Shown piece by piece: positions 1 to 6,562 of a DNA stretch of 14,721 bases (position 1 is its first letter; each line of letters begins with the position of its first letter). The stretch comes from JACKLD01 sp049297695 (lineage in GTDB: Bacteria > Pseudomonadota > Alphaproteobacteria > UBA2136 > UBA6156): NCBI GenBank assembly GCA_049297695.1, contig JBAQUT010000005.1:1-14721 (forward strand). The letters are read 5' to 3'. The notes below the pieces were generated by a model. It saw nothing but the letters and a program-made list of their open reading frames with translations. It did not search any database and was not told the DNA's origin. The position numbers were made by a program, and so were the translations under genes.

Positions 1-929
1 CTATCCCCCTGTTGCTGGGGATTACGCTGATTTGCTTTGCGGTGATTCATTTGGCCCCCGGCGACCCCACGATGTTGATGGGCGACTTTGACCCCAAAGC
101 CCACGCCAACGCCGCCTTAGAGGCCAAGTACGGGTTGGATAAACCTTTGTGGCAACAGTACCTGAACTGGCTGGGCAACCTTACCACGTTGAACCTTGGC
201 ACCAGTTTGGCCCCTGGGAATGCCCCTGTGATAGACAAGATTGCCGAGGCCCTGCCCGTAACCCTGTGGCTGAACGTGGGCGGGTTGGTGCTGACATTGC
301 TGGTCAGCATCCCCTTGGGTATGTGGGCGGCCACGCGGCCCGGCACGCTGCCAGATAGCACCCTCACCGCCCTGTTGTACCTTGGTTTGGCTGCCCCCGG
401 CTTTTGGCTTGCGTTGATGGGCATGCAGGTGTTCGGGTTGTATTTGGGCTGGGTGCCGCTTTCGGGATTATCCAGCTTTGGGGCCGAGCAATGGGGGTTT
501 TGGGCCCGCGCGGGGGACACGTTGTGGCACCTCGCCCTCCCCTTGGGCGTAGGTCTCATCGGCAGCGCGGCGGGCCTGTTGCGCTTTGTGCGCGGCAGCA
601 TGATTGAGGCGTTGCGGAGCGATTATGTGCTGACCGCCCACTCCAAAGGCGCGCACCCGCTGCGCGTGCACACCCGCCATGCCTTACGGAATGCGTTGTT
701 GCCTGTCATCACCATTTTGGGCCTGAGTTTGCCCGGCTTGTTAGGCGGCAGCGTGATTTTGGAAAGCCTGTTCGCCCTACCCGGCCTTGGCCAACTGTTT
801 TACAGCGCGGTGATGATGCGCGACTACCCCACCATCATGGCTCTTCTTACCCTTGGTGCAATTTTAACATTGCTGGGTAACTTGCTGGCAGATATGGCTT
901 ATGCGCTGGCCGACCCACGGGTGCGTTAG
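1..929 (+). CDS. dppB: Dipeptide/oligopeptide ABC transporter permease, DppB/OppB type (5' partial)
   Basis: Inner-membrane permease subunit of a peptide (or nickel/glutathione-type) ABC importer; it would form the transmembrane pore with the DppC-like partner encoded at 1684. The 5' end lies outside the window: the frame is open from base 3 and reads straight into a typical first transmembrane segment followed by HLAPGDP, so only about 10-15 residues should be missing. The EAA loop that contacts the ATPase is clear (AHSKGAHPL, then ALRNALLPVI), followed by GGSVILESLFALPGLGQL and the normal C-terminus ADPRVR. The stop TAG overlaps, tail to tail, the stop of the minus-strand HNH-like gene. In most genomes dppC follows dppB directly; here it lies about 750 bases further on. 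Substrate cannot be told from the permease. The family call is firm; the gene symbol is by class only. Confidence 0.93.
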   Translation, partial: IPLLLGITLICFAVIHLAPGDPTMLMGDFDPKAHANAALEAKYGLDKPLWQQYLNWLGNLTTLNLGTSLAPGNAPVIDKIAEALPVTLWLNVGGLVLTLLVSIPLGMWAATRPGTLPDSTLTALLYLGLAAPGFWLALMGMQVFGLYLGWVPLSGLSSFGAEQWGFWARAGDTLWHLALPLGVGLIGSAAGLLRFVRGSMIEALRSDYVLTAHSKGAHPLRVHTRHALRNALLPVITILGLSLPGLLGGSVILESLFALPGLGQLFYSAVMMRDYPTIMALLTLGAILTLLGNLLADMAYALADPRVR

Positions 930-1600
930 GCGGCGCGGTCCCAAATAATCTCGCCAGAAGGGCGCTGCACGGCTTCCTGATGCACATCAATAATCCGCCG
1001 AACCTCATACCGAAGATGGTGCAGAGGTCGGTGGGTATAACCACGTATGGCGGGCGGTAATGTATCTTCATACATATAGTGGAATAAATCCCAACAATCG
1101 CGCCGTGTCGGCTCCCAAGGTGGAATCATTAGTTTTAAACCACATTCTTCGGGCGTCCGGTTGCTTTTCCAAACATTTAAAGGCCCAAACGCTGTCACGT
1201 TGTTCATCCAACTGCTCCGCCCATTGCGGCTGCGGGGTTGAATATGTTCACTGGTAGCTTGCTTCCAGTTTAAGGCGTGGCCCGTATAATGGCACACCAT
1301 ACAATCTCGGATAATCTTCATAAGCCGCGTTTCAAATTGAGCGGGTGCATTCAAGCTGCTGTTATGGGCATAACGTTTTGATTGAGCCACAAGTGGTAGC
1401 CGCTGTTCTTTTCCATGATATTCGGCATAAACGCCGCTCCACACCAACGGTTGAATAGATTCTTCTCGAAGTGCCTTTAAGGTATCTGTTTGGTTTAACA
1501 ACCGTGTCGTGGGTAGACCTGCAAGCTTCCCGTTTCGGCCCAACAACAGCATTCGGTGAGAAACATCACCAAACAAACGGCTCTCACACACTTGCGTCAT
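926..1600 (-). CDS. HNH endonuclease-like protein with degenerate zinc site
   Basis: 224-aa protein that matches the architecture of the stand-alone HNH nuclease family common in bacteria. An N-terminal part (about 15-90) is followed by an HNH core: CMVC at 100-103, EHIQPRSRNG (His119), WMNNV (Asn133), LN at 141-142 and RTPEE at 148-152. In the usual family the second metal-binding pair is in a segment like ACxPCN; here it reads AFGPLN, so both cysteines are replaced (Phe138, Leu141) while the first CxxC pair remains. The candidate catalytic His and Asn are kept. Activity is therefore uncertain: it may be a divergent nuclease or one on the way to losing its structural zinc. Start ATG at 1600 has AGGAGA eight bases upstream. 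The gene sits antisense between dppB and dppC and is AT-richer than both (30/60 G+C in one counted line against 40/60 in dppC). Confidence 0.8.
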   Translation of the reverse strand: MTQVCESRLFGDVSHRMLLLGRNGKLAGLPTTRLLNQTDTLKALREESIQPLVWSGVYAEYHGKEQRLPLVAQSKRYAHNSSLNAPAQFETRLMKIIRDCMVCHYTGHALNWKQATSEHIQPRSRNGRSSWMNNVTAFGPLNVWKSNRTPEECGLKLMIPPWEPTRRDCWDLFHYMYEDTLPPAIRGYTHRPLHHLRYEVRRIIDVHQEAVQRPSGEIIWDRAA

Positions 1601-1623
1601 TCATATTATCTCCTGAATATGAA
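1600..1623 (-). promoter_or_regulatory. Hairpin presenting the Shine-Dalgarno of the HNH-like gene
   Basis: On the minus strand, TTCATATT and AATATGAA form a perfect 8-bp inverted repeat around an 8-base loop, CAGGAGAT, which holds the Shine-Dalgarno sequence. The stem's last base is the A of the ATG start codon. Such a weak AT stem could modulate translation, but no function is shown; it may be chance in an AT-rich leader. The 83-base gap to the dppC-like start must also contain the promoters of both divergent genes; I see no convincing -35/-10 pair. Confidence 0.35.
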
Positions 1624-1683
1624 ATCACTGTATCCAACCTTCCCCCCTCGCTCAAGCAAAGTGCCTATGGTACATTCAGCCAT

Positions 1684-2451
1684 ATGACACCCTTACGTGC
1701 CACTGGACTCACAATTGCAACCTGTGTGGTGCTGCTCGGCGTACTCGCCCCGTGGCTGGCCCCGTTCAACCCCACTGAACTTCATTTGAACGACGTCCTC
1801 ACCCCGCCCAACGCCACCTATTGGCTGGGTACGGATGCCTTGGGGCGTGACGTGCTCAGCCGCTTGCTGTACGGCACCCGTGTGAGTTTAAGTGTGGGCG
1901 TTGTAGCCGTAGGCTTGGCCGTGGGCTTGGGGGTATTGGTAGGGGCGGCCGCCGCCCTCTCCCGCCGGTTGGATGCGCCGCTGATGCGCCTGACCGACGT
2001 GATGTTGTGCTTCCCCAGCATTTTTTTGATTTTGGCGGTGATTGCCGTGCTGCAACCGAGCCTTATGAACGTGATGATTATCATCGGGCTTACCGGTTGG
2101 ATGGGCACAGCACGCTTGGTGCGGGCCGAGCTGTTATCCTTACGCACCCGCCCGTTTATGGATGCCGCCAAGCTGGCAGGCGTGCGCCCCCTGCCCTTGC
2201 TAGCCAAACATTTGCTGCCCAACGCGTTACCACCCATCCTCACCAGCGCCAGCTTGGGGTTGGCGGGGGCAATATTAACTGAATCCGCCCTGAGTTACCT
2301 GGGCCTTGGCGTGCAACCCCCCACCCCCAGCTGGGGCGCCATGCTGGCCGAAGGCAAAACCGTGTTGGAAGCCGCGTGGTGGCTGATTACATTCCCGGGG
2401 TTAGCGATTGTGACAACCGTGCTGGCGTTCACCTTTGCGGCGGAGAGTTAA
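1684..2451 (+). CDS. dppC: Dipeptide/oligopeptide ABC transporter permease, DppC type, C-terminus shortened
   Basis: Second inner-membrane permease of the peptide importer, partner of the DppB-like protein at 1-929. From ATG 1684 (255 aa) it has the family landmarks: TM1 followed by LAPWLAPFNPTE, then WLGTDALGRDVLSRLLYG, the EAA-type segment AAKLAGVRPLPLLAKHLLPNALPPI, and ESALSYLGLGVQPPTPSWG. The frame is open further upstream, but residues before this ATG look like antisense of the HNH region and have no family resemblance. The start has no strong Shine-Dalgarno. The protein ends in VLAFTFAAES; DppC proteins normally continue for ten or more residues here with a segment like LRDALDPR. The loss falls two bases from the end of the convergent peptidase gene, suggesting that insertion cut off the native 3' end. 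The importer may still assemble, since the missing tail is cytoplasmic. Confidence 0.88.
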   Translation: MTPLRATGLTIATCVVLLGVLAPWLAPFNPTELHLNDVLTPPNATYWLGTDALGRDVLSRLLYGTRVSLSVGVVAVGLAVGLGVLVGAAAALSRRLDAPLMRLTDVMLCFPSIFLILAVIAVLQPSLMNVMIIIGLTGWMGTARLVRAELLSLRTRPFMDAAKLAGVRPLPLLAKHLLPNALPPILTSASLGLAGAILTESALSYLGLGVQPPTPSWGAMLAEGKTVLEAAWWLITFPGLAIVTTVLAFTFAAES

Positions 2452-2453
2452 GC

Positions 2454-3110
2454 TTACTTAACATCAAAATCTTCTCGTACAGCGGGACTCCACCCTGTGA
2501 CTACCTCGTAAGGCTTAGCCAATTTCGTATTTAAGCTCTCCCATAATAGTGGATTTTGAGGGCTTTGACGCATCACAAACGTATAAGGCCGTTTATACCA
2601 AATATCTCTATCGTTTGTTTTATTATCCAGAACATAATCACCGTCACTGGTCCGAGCCGTTAATACGGCATGACCTTCCCCCTTTTCGTCCAAGACTACG
2701 GTCATTAACAAGGCACCTGCTGGCCATCCCATGTTCATCAGAAGTTTACGCTTCAGAAGAGCAACGTCTTCACAATCTCCTTTATCCGTCGGGATTGTCC
2801 AATACTCGTTTGTTTTATAAACTTCCATATCAGTAGCTGGTTGAATAGACGCGTTCACTTCTTCATTCACGGCCAGTAACTCATCCATACGTTGAGGCGA
2901 CCACGGCATAACACTCTCTTTGCCTGCTTTTTGGAATTCATCTTGAGCGCAGGCCCATTTCAAACGTTTACAGAACTCCACAGCCCCATGAAGTGCCTGG
3001 GTCATCCCATACGTCGGCATAGCATTTGGTTTTGCTTTGTCTTTACCTACAGCGGGGGTGCAGGCTACCCACATGGCACATAACGCGGTGGTGAGTTTGG
3101 CGAGTTTCAT
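2454..3110 (-). CDS. Bacterial transglutaminase-like cysteine peptidase (BTLCP, PF06035-like)
   Basis: Predicted exported cysteine peptidase of the BTLCP family, which includes the periplasmic adhesin protease LapG. From ATG 3110 the 218-aa product begins with a signal-peptide-like segment (MKLAKLTTALCAMWVAC); Cys17 is at best a weak lipobox because Trp is at -3. The catalytic triad is visible: Cys113 in GDCEDVALLKRKLL, His147 in GEGHAVLTART, Asp162 in YVLDN. A family-typical ending FVMRQSPQNPLLW follows. A TTG at 3167 would extend the frame, but bury the signal sequence, so I rejected it. The Shine-Dalgarno is poor. No LapA-like adhesin or LapD-like receptor is in the window, so a role in biofilm control is only a possibility. 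It is AT-rich (24/60 G+C in one counted line) and convergent with the truncated dppC-like gene, consistent with insertion. Confidence 0.87.
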   Translation of the reverse strand: MKLAKLTTALCAMWVACTPAVGKDKAKPNAMPTYGMTQALHGAVEFCKRLKWACAQDEFQKAGKESVMPWSPQRMDELLAVNEEVNASIQPATDMEVYKTNEYWTIPTDKGDCEDVALLKRKLLMNMGWPAGALLMTVVLDEKGEGHAVLTARTSDGDYVLDNKTNDRDIWYKRPYTFVMRQSPQNPLLWESLNTKLAKPYEVVTGWSPAVREDFDVK

Positions 3111-3197
3111 TCTTATAACATGGTGCGGCACATACCTAATAACAAGAACAACATACAGGCCGTTCAATTCTTACACCCTCTACATGTAGTGCAACCC

Positions 3198-3227
3198 TTG
3201 CAAACTACGGCGGGCCTTCCCACATAT
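3198..3227 (+). promoter_or_regulatory. Possible promoter of the 99-aa gene
   Basis: TTGCAA at 3198-3203 is followed by 17-18 bases and then CACATAT, a poor but plausible -10. The start site would lie just ahead of the GAAGGAG Shine-Dalgarno at 3233-3239, giving a short leader. A 10-bp palindrome, CTACATGTAG at 3180-3189, lies upstream, between this gene and the divergent peptidase gene, and could be an operator. Confidence 0.3.
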
Positions 3228-3246
3228 GGGGTGAAGGAGAACCCTT

Positions 3247-3546
3247 ATGCCTCGTCAACGTATTGAAACAACTGTTGTGATGCTTACAGACCCTCAAGGG
3301 AAAGATATCAGGCTGGATATCCGACATTTTCTGGAAGATTGCACTCCTGCACCTGATTCATGCCGTTATTCAGTACAATTTGATATCGCATCACTTAAAG
3401 GAGGTTCAGATATTGGAATCTTTGGGTTTGGCCCAACCCAATCATCGGCCCTTGTAAATCTGAATCAAGAACTTCAAAAAAAAGGTATATTTGGTTTTTC
3501 CCATCAACTCTGGAATATGGCTAAAGAATTAAATACTCGCGCATAA
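3247..3546 (+). CDS. Hypothetical protein, 99 aa
   Basis: I do not recognise this protein. The start at 3247 is well supported: GAAGGAG lies seven bases upstream, and a strong intrinsic terminator begins at the stop codon, so this is a stand-alone transcription unit. The protein has no signal peptide or membrane helix. The N-terminal half reads as alternating beta strands (TTVVMLTDPQGKDIRLDI, then CRYSVQFDIASL) and the C-terminal third contains a predicted helix (SALVNLNQELQKKG). Two cysteines, in EDCTP and DSCRY, could pair. Base composition is AT-rich compared with the permease, bactofilin and mfd genes, as in the inserted gene at 13114. It is probably cytosolic and of recent foreign origin; function unknown. 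Confidence 0.75.
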   Translation: MPRQRIETTVVMLTDPQGKDIRLDIRHFLEDCTPAPDSCRYSVQFDIASLKGGSDIGIFGFGPTQSSALVNLNQELQKKGIFGFSHQLWNMAKELNTRA

Positions 3547-3573
3547 AAAAAGCCCCCAAACGGGGGCTTTTTT
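3545..3573. terminator. Bidirectional intrinsic terminator
   Basis: GCCCCC (3552-3557) pairs with GGGGGC (3562-3567) around the loop AAAC. The stem is flanked by A7 on the left and T6 on the right, so it gives a U-tract transcript on either strand. It ends the 99-aa gene on the + strand and the convergent Ala/Pro-rich gene on the - strand. Confidence 0.95.
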
Positions 3574-3586
3574 AACCTTGCAACCC

Positions 3587-3910
3587 TTATTGGGCGGCAG
3601 CGGCGTCTTTCACGGCGTCCACGGCGCCGGCAGCGGCGTCGGTTACAGCAGCGGCAGCTTCGGTAGCGGCGCCAGTAGCAGCGTCGCCAACAGCAGTTGC
3701 GGCAGCGGCAGCAGCGTCTACGGCAGCTTCAGGAGCTGGAGCAGGCACGGGAGCAGCTTCAGGAGCTGGGGCCATTTCGGGCATAGGTGCAGGAGCGGCC
3801 ATATCGGCAGGCATAGCTTCTACAGCGGCTTTTTCGTTTTGTTGGTAAACCATGTAGGCGCCTACGGCCAACACAGCGATACCGGCGATCAGGAGGGGAG
3901 CTTTGCTCAT
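3587..3910 (-). CDS. Ala/Pro-rich single-pass membrane protein, 107 aa
   Basis: Starts at ATG 3910 with AAAGGA eight bases upstream; the frame stays open further upstream to 3994, but that part has no ribosome binding site. Residues about 5-22 (PLLIAGIAVLAVGAYMVY) form one membrane helix or uncleaved signal anchor. Next come an acidic Pro/Ala/Met-rich stretch (about 32-62, with repeated PAP and APEA units) and an Ala-rich amphipathic repeat region ending in KDAAAAQ. Such low-complexity tails are typical of envelope-anchored spacers or of stress-related amphipathic helices, but I recognise no family. A good promoter is seen at 4006-4034 and the bidirectional terminator lies just downstream, so it is transcribed alone. 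The opposite strand of this stretch also has a long open frame, rich in Gly/Ser, which I take to be a shadow caused by GC-rich repeats. Confidence 0.7.
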   Translation of the reverse strand: MSKAPLLIAGIAVLAVGAYMVYQQNEKAAVEAMPADMAAPAPMPEMAPAPEAAPVPAPAPEAAVDAAAAAATAVGDAATGAATEAAAAVTDAAAGAVDAVKDAAAAQ

Positions 3911-4005
3911 ATGAGTTATCCTTTGTTGTTTTGCGGCTTTGGGCCACATGTTGCCAGCTTGCTCAGGGCCTTGGTAAACCTCAGCTTGGTGCAAACCTTG
4001 GGTTG

Positions 4006-4034
4006 CTTTTACGGTGGGGGCGGGCGCGTGTCAA
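4006..4034 (-). promoter_or_regulatory. Sigma-70-type promoter of the Ala/Pro-rich protein gene
   Basis: On the minus strand, TTGACA (4034-4029) is followed by exactly 17 bases and TAAAAG (4011-4006). This is a near-consensus -35 with a fair -10. It would give a leader of roughly 90 bases before the ATG at 3910. The rest of the 3911-4118 gap shows only small palindromes such as ATGCAT near 4074. Confidence 0.6.
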
Positions 4035-4118
4035 CGGTTTTTGGGGAAAGTGCCAGCAAATCATGCAACGATGCATCACAATCTTACATCAAGCTTACAA
4101 AATACTATCTAGTAGGCT

Positions 4119-4631
4119 TTACGCGTACTTAGCGGCCAACGCGGCATAGTGGGGGGCGCTCCACCCAATGTAGGCCCGCTCATCGTCGGTCAGCCGCCGC
4201 ACAGGGCGGGCGGGCACCCCCGCCCACAGCCAGCCGCTTTCCACCACTTTGCCGGGGCTTACCAGGGCCCCCGCCGCCACCATGGCAAAACTTTGCACCA
4301 CGGCGCCATCCAGCACCGTACTGCCCATACCCACTAATGCATCATCATGAATCTGGCACCCGTGCAAAATGGCCCCGTGCCCCACGGTGACGCGGTTGCC
4401 GATGATGAGCGGCCACTTGCCTGTGGTGACGTGGCCCACTGCATTATCTTGAATGTTGGTCATTTCGCCAATACGGATGCGGTGAACATCCCCCCGCAGA
4501 ACAGCGCCAAACCACACCGAACTGCCGCTACCTATATGGGTATCGCCAATCACGCGGGCGGTATCGGCCACCCATACGTTGCCCGAAAGTGTCGGGGTTA
4601 CGCCTTGAAACGTGACAAGGTTGCTGGCCAT
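4119..4631 (-). CDS. Gamma-carbonic anhydrase family protein
   Basis: Left-handed beta-helix protein of the gamma-class carbonic anhydrase/PaaY/YrdA group, 170 aa from ATG 4631, the usual length. The hexapeptide-repeat pattern runs from about 18 to 130. All three metal-ligand histidines of the class are present: His67 (NIQDNAVGHV), then His85 and His90 (VTVGHGAILHG). The terminal motif SGWLWAGVPARPVR is also typical. It would hydrate CO2 or act on a related small substrate as a trimer with metal sites at subunit interfaces; many members have weak or unproven anhydrase activity. Its ATG overlaps the TGA of the upstream bactofilin gene as TGATG with no clear Shine-Dalgarno, so translation is probably coupled by re-initiation. 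The frame is open far upstream inside the bactofilin gene, but homology begins at this ATG. Confidence 0.93.
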   Translation of the reverse strand: MASNLVTFQGVTPTLSGNVWVADTARVIGDTHIGSGSSVWFGAVLRGDVHRIRIGEMTNIQDNAVGHVTTGKWPLIIGNRVTVGHGAILHGCQIHDDALVGMGSTVLDGAVVQSFAMVAAGALVSPGKVVESGWLWAGVPARPVRRLTDDERAYIGWSAPHYAALAAKYA

Positions 4632-5152
4632 CAGCCGTTTCCGTTGCCGATTTTGCTGGTCACGTCCCGCGTGGCCAGCGACATCCCGCCCGTGCTTGCG
4701 GTATCGCTTCCGTCTCCATCCGCCAATTTGGTCACTTGGTCGCGCTGTTTGCATTGGGCTTCAATTTTGGCACCGTCGGAAATATGGATGCTGCCATACA
4801 GCACTTTACCGCGAATAATGGCGTTGGGGCGGCATTCCAGCTTTTCCAGCACGTCCATGGGGCCGTTCACCGTGCCATCGGCCAGCACGCTGGTGGCAAA
4901 CACGGGGCCGTTAATCACCGCACCTTTGCTGATGATAATCTGCCCGCGCCCGCCTTCGTACACGCTCACCTTGCCATCCACACGGCCATCTATCCGCAAC
5001 TGGCCTGAAAAAAACACATCGCCCCGGATTTGCAGGTTGCCCGTAATCAGGCAGTGGCCGTCAATATCCCGTGGGTCAATCACTTCCAACGATACGTCGT
5101 TGCCTTCGGCCTTGCCGTTTGCTTTATTTTTCCCGCCTAAAAACCAAATCAT
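4631..5152 (-). CDS. Bactofilin (polymer-forming cytoskeletal protein)
   Basis: Bactofilins self-assemble into nucleotide-free filaments through a short beta-helix and position cell-wall or appendage machinery. The core is clear: LITGNLQIRGDVFFSGQLRI, DGRVDGKV, GAVINGPVFATSVLADGTVNG, IRGKVLYGSIHISDGAKIEAQCK, with disordered ends on both sides, as usual. I chose ATG 5152, giving 173 aa and the start MIWFLGGKNK, which resembles the short basic N-termini of other bactofilins. A longer frame from ATG 5224 (197 aa) is possible; neither has a good Shine-Dalgarno. If 5152 is right, the leader contains two small hairpins near 5175-5212. The gene is followed by a gamma-carbonic anhydrase in a TGATG overlap, an unusual partner; many bactofilin genes sit next to M23 peptidases instead. 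Confidence 0.9.
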   Translation of the reverse strand: MIWFLGGKNKANGKAEGNDVSLEVIDPRDIDGHCLITGNLQIRGDVFFSGQLRIDGRVDGKVSVYEGGRGQIIISKGAVINGPVFATSVLADGTVNGPMDVLEKLECRPNAIIRGKVLYGSIHISDGAKIEAQCKQRDQVTKLADGDGSDTASTGGMSLATRDVTSKIGNGNG

Positions 5153-5224
5153 AAAGGGTTTGTAGCCTAGCCCGCCTCTCTTGGGAAGAGGAACCTTGCA
5201 GGTTGTAAGGTTGGGGTGTGACAT

Positions 5225-5310
5225 CGCTATTTTTATTCATATTTAAACATTTTCAATATATTAGAACCCCTTGCAAAAACGAGAGAGCCTCCCCATCTCT
5301 CATATATGAG
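5225..5310. promoter_or_regulatory. Divergent control region of bactofilin and XRE-methyltransferase genes
   Basis: An AT-rich 80-base gap that must drive both divergent genes. A perfect 12-bp palindrome, CTCATATATGAG (5299-5310), spans the start codon of the + gene, and a GAGAGA/TCTCTC inverted repeat (5281-5286, 5296-5301) lies just before it; either could be an autoregulatory operator for the HTH protein. TTGCAA-like and TTGAAA-like elements occur on both strands, but no pairing with a -10 is clearly best. Confidence 0.4.
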
Positions 5311-6559
5311 CAACATGATGCCTTACAACCCACCCTCCCCCACCGATGCCGGCCTGCCTTCCCGCTTGCAGCAATGCGCCGCCCGCATGGGGGGCAAGCG
5401 TGCCTTGGCCCGTGCGGCGGGGTTGAGCGAGGCCCAACTGTTCCGTTACCTGAACGGCGAATCGGATATGGCCGTCAGCAAGCTTTCGGCCATTGCAGGT
5501 GCCGCCAATGTAAATGTGGCGTGGCTGCTGACGGGCGAAGAACAGCCCATTGTAGTGCCGGATGCCAAACCCGCCGAACCCGCCTTTAACCCCGTCATTA
5601 TGGAAACCTTGACCCAGCAGTTGGACGAGCTGTTGATTGAGTACCAGCAACGCCTTACCCCCAAGCAGCGCGCCCGCGGCCTTACCTTTTTGTACCAAGC
5701 CTTGCGGCAAGACGAATTGACCCACGGCGCCCACACCCCCATCGACCGCCGTTTGCTGCTGGAGGTGCTGGAATATTTTGATCATTTCAGAAATGACATC
5801 TCTCTGGATATCTACCGGGGAATATGGTGCACCAATGGGAAAGCGGATGACTACCTTCTGGCCCAATTTACGGAAATCACCTGCAAAAACATCCAGAATG
5901 AGTATGATGGCTTTTCGGGGAAAAGCTATTTCAGCCGGATGACATTCCAAGCTCCTCCTTCATCCGTCGCACGCCTTACCAACCTTGCCGCCCACGCGAG
6001 CCAACTTGCCAAAACCCCCCGATTGCTGGATATCGGTGCGGGGAACGGGCGCGAACTCAGTTTCGTTCACGGCCATTTTCCCCATATCACCCTTAAGGGG
6101 ATTGAGCTTTCAACCCGTGGTGTGACGCTTTCTCGCCAACTGGAAACAAAGGGAAAACTCCCCGAAGGATGCCTGATCCAGGGGTCATGCTTGAACCTAC
6201 CTTTTGACGATGCCTCGTTTGAAGCCATTACCAGCCGCCTTGTGTTCAACTGGTTACCGTATCAGGCAAGAAGTGCCGAAGGTGTCTCTCAGGCGTTTGC
6301 CGAAATGAGCCGGGTGATGGTTGTGGGAGGCATGGCTTCGCTTGTTTTACCTTACGGTGCAGAGCGTTATACTCTACCATTCAACCAATGTTATACCCAT
6401 GACATGCTGGAAGATCTGGCTTCCCAACATGGCCTTGTTCTCAAAAGCTATCACCCGCACGATGTGGGAAGCGGCCTTAGCCAGATATCCAAGCAGGTAA
6501 GCCGTAACGCCATGACAAGCATCCACACGACCTATGAAGCCGTTCTCTCTAAGGCCTAA
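5306..6559 (+). CDS. Fusion protein: XRE-type helix-turn-helix domain plus class I SAM methyltransferase
   Basis: 417 aa. Residues about 17-78 form a phage-repressor-like HTH (ALARAAGLSEAQLFRYLNGES then LSAIAGAANVNVAWLLTGE). Residues 95-135 resemble the linker helices of stand-alone XRE regulators in this class (QQLDELLIEYQQRLTPKQRA). The C-terminal part, from about 215, is a Rossmann methyltransferase: motif I LLDIGAGNG (240-248), acidic Glu267 in GIELS, a motif like GxxxxLPFDDxSF at 293-305 where the usual acidic residue is Ser294, then EMSRVMVVGGMASLVLP. This is a small-molecule (type 11-like) methyltransferase pattern; I see no DNA-methylase NPPY or DPPY motif. The DNA encoding the HTH is very GC-rich (44/60) while that of the middle is not (26/60), with the change near residue 157. 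Function is unknown: it may be a regulator tuned by SAM or substrate, or a methyltransferase recruited to DNA. ATG 5306 has no clear Shine-Dalgarno; the ATGs at 5315 and 5318 are alternatives. Confidence 0.82.
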   Translation: MSNMMPYNPPSPTDAGLPSRLQQCAARMGGKRALARAAGLSEAQLFRYLNGESDMAVSKLSAIAGAANVNVAWLLTGEEQPIVVPDAKPAEPAFNPVIMETLTQQLDELLIEYQQRLTPKQRARGLTFLYQALRQDELTHGAHTPIDRRLLLEVLEYFDHFRNDISLDIYRGIWCTNGKADDYLLAQFTEITCKNIQNEYDGFSGKSYFSRMTFQAPPSSVARLTNLAAHASQLAKTPRLLDIGAGNGRELSFVHGHFPHITLKGIELSTRGVTLSRQLETKGKLPEGCLIQGSCLNLPFDDASFEAITSRLVFNWLPYQARSAEGVSQAFAEMSRVMVVGGMASLVLPYGAERYTLPFNQCYTHDMLEDLASQHGLVLKSYHPHDVGSGLSQISKQVSRNAMTSIHTTYEAVLSKA

Positions 6560-6562
6560 AGG

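Noticed and set aside
3578..4132. 184-codon Gly/Ser-rich frame on the + strand
   Set aside because: Mirror of the Ala/Pro-rich gene; it has no ribosome site, and it starts inside the terminator zone, while the minus-strand gene has promoter, ribosome site and membrane helix.
4347..5165. 272-codon + strand frame over bactofilin and carbonic anhydrase genes
   Set aside because: Low-complexity antisense frame without motifs; both minus-strand genes are well supported.
5306..6559. DNA modification methyltransferase of a restriction system
   Set aside because: No NPPY, DPPY or PCQ motif; the pattern fits a small-molecule type 11 methyltransferase, and no restriction enzyme is adjacent.
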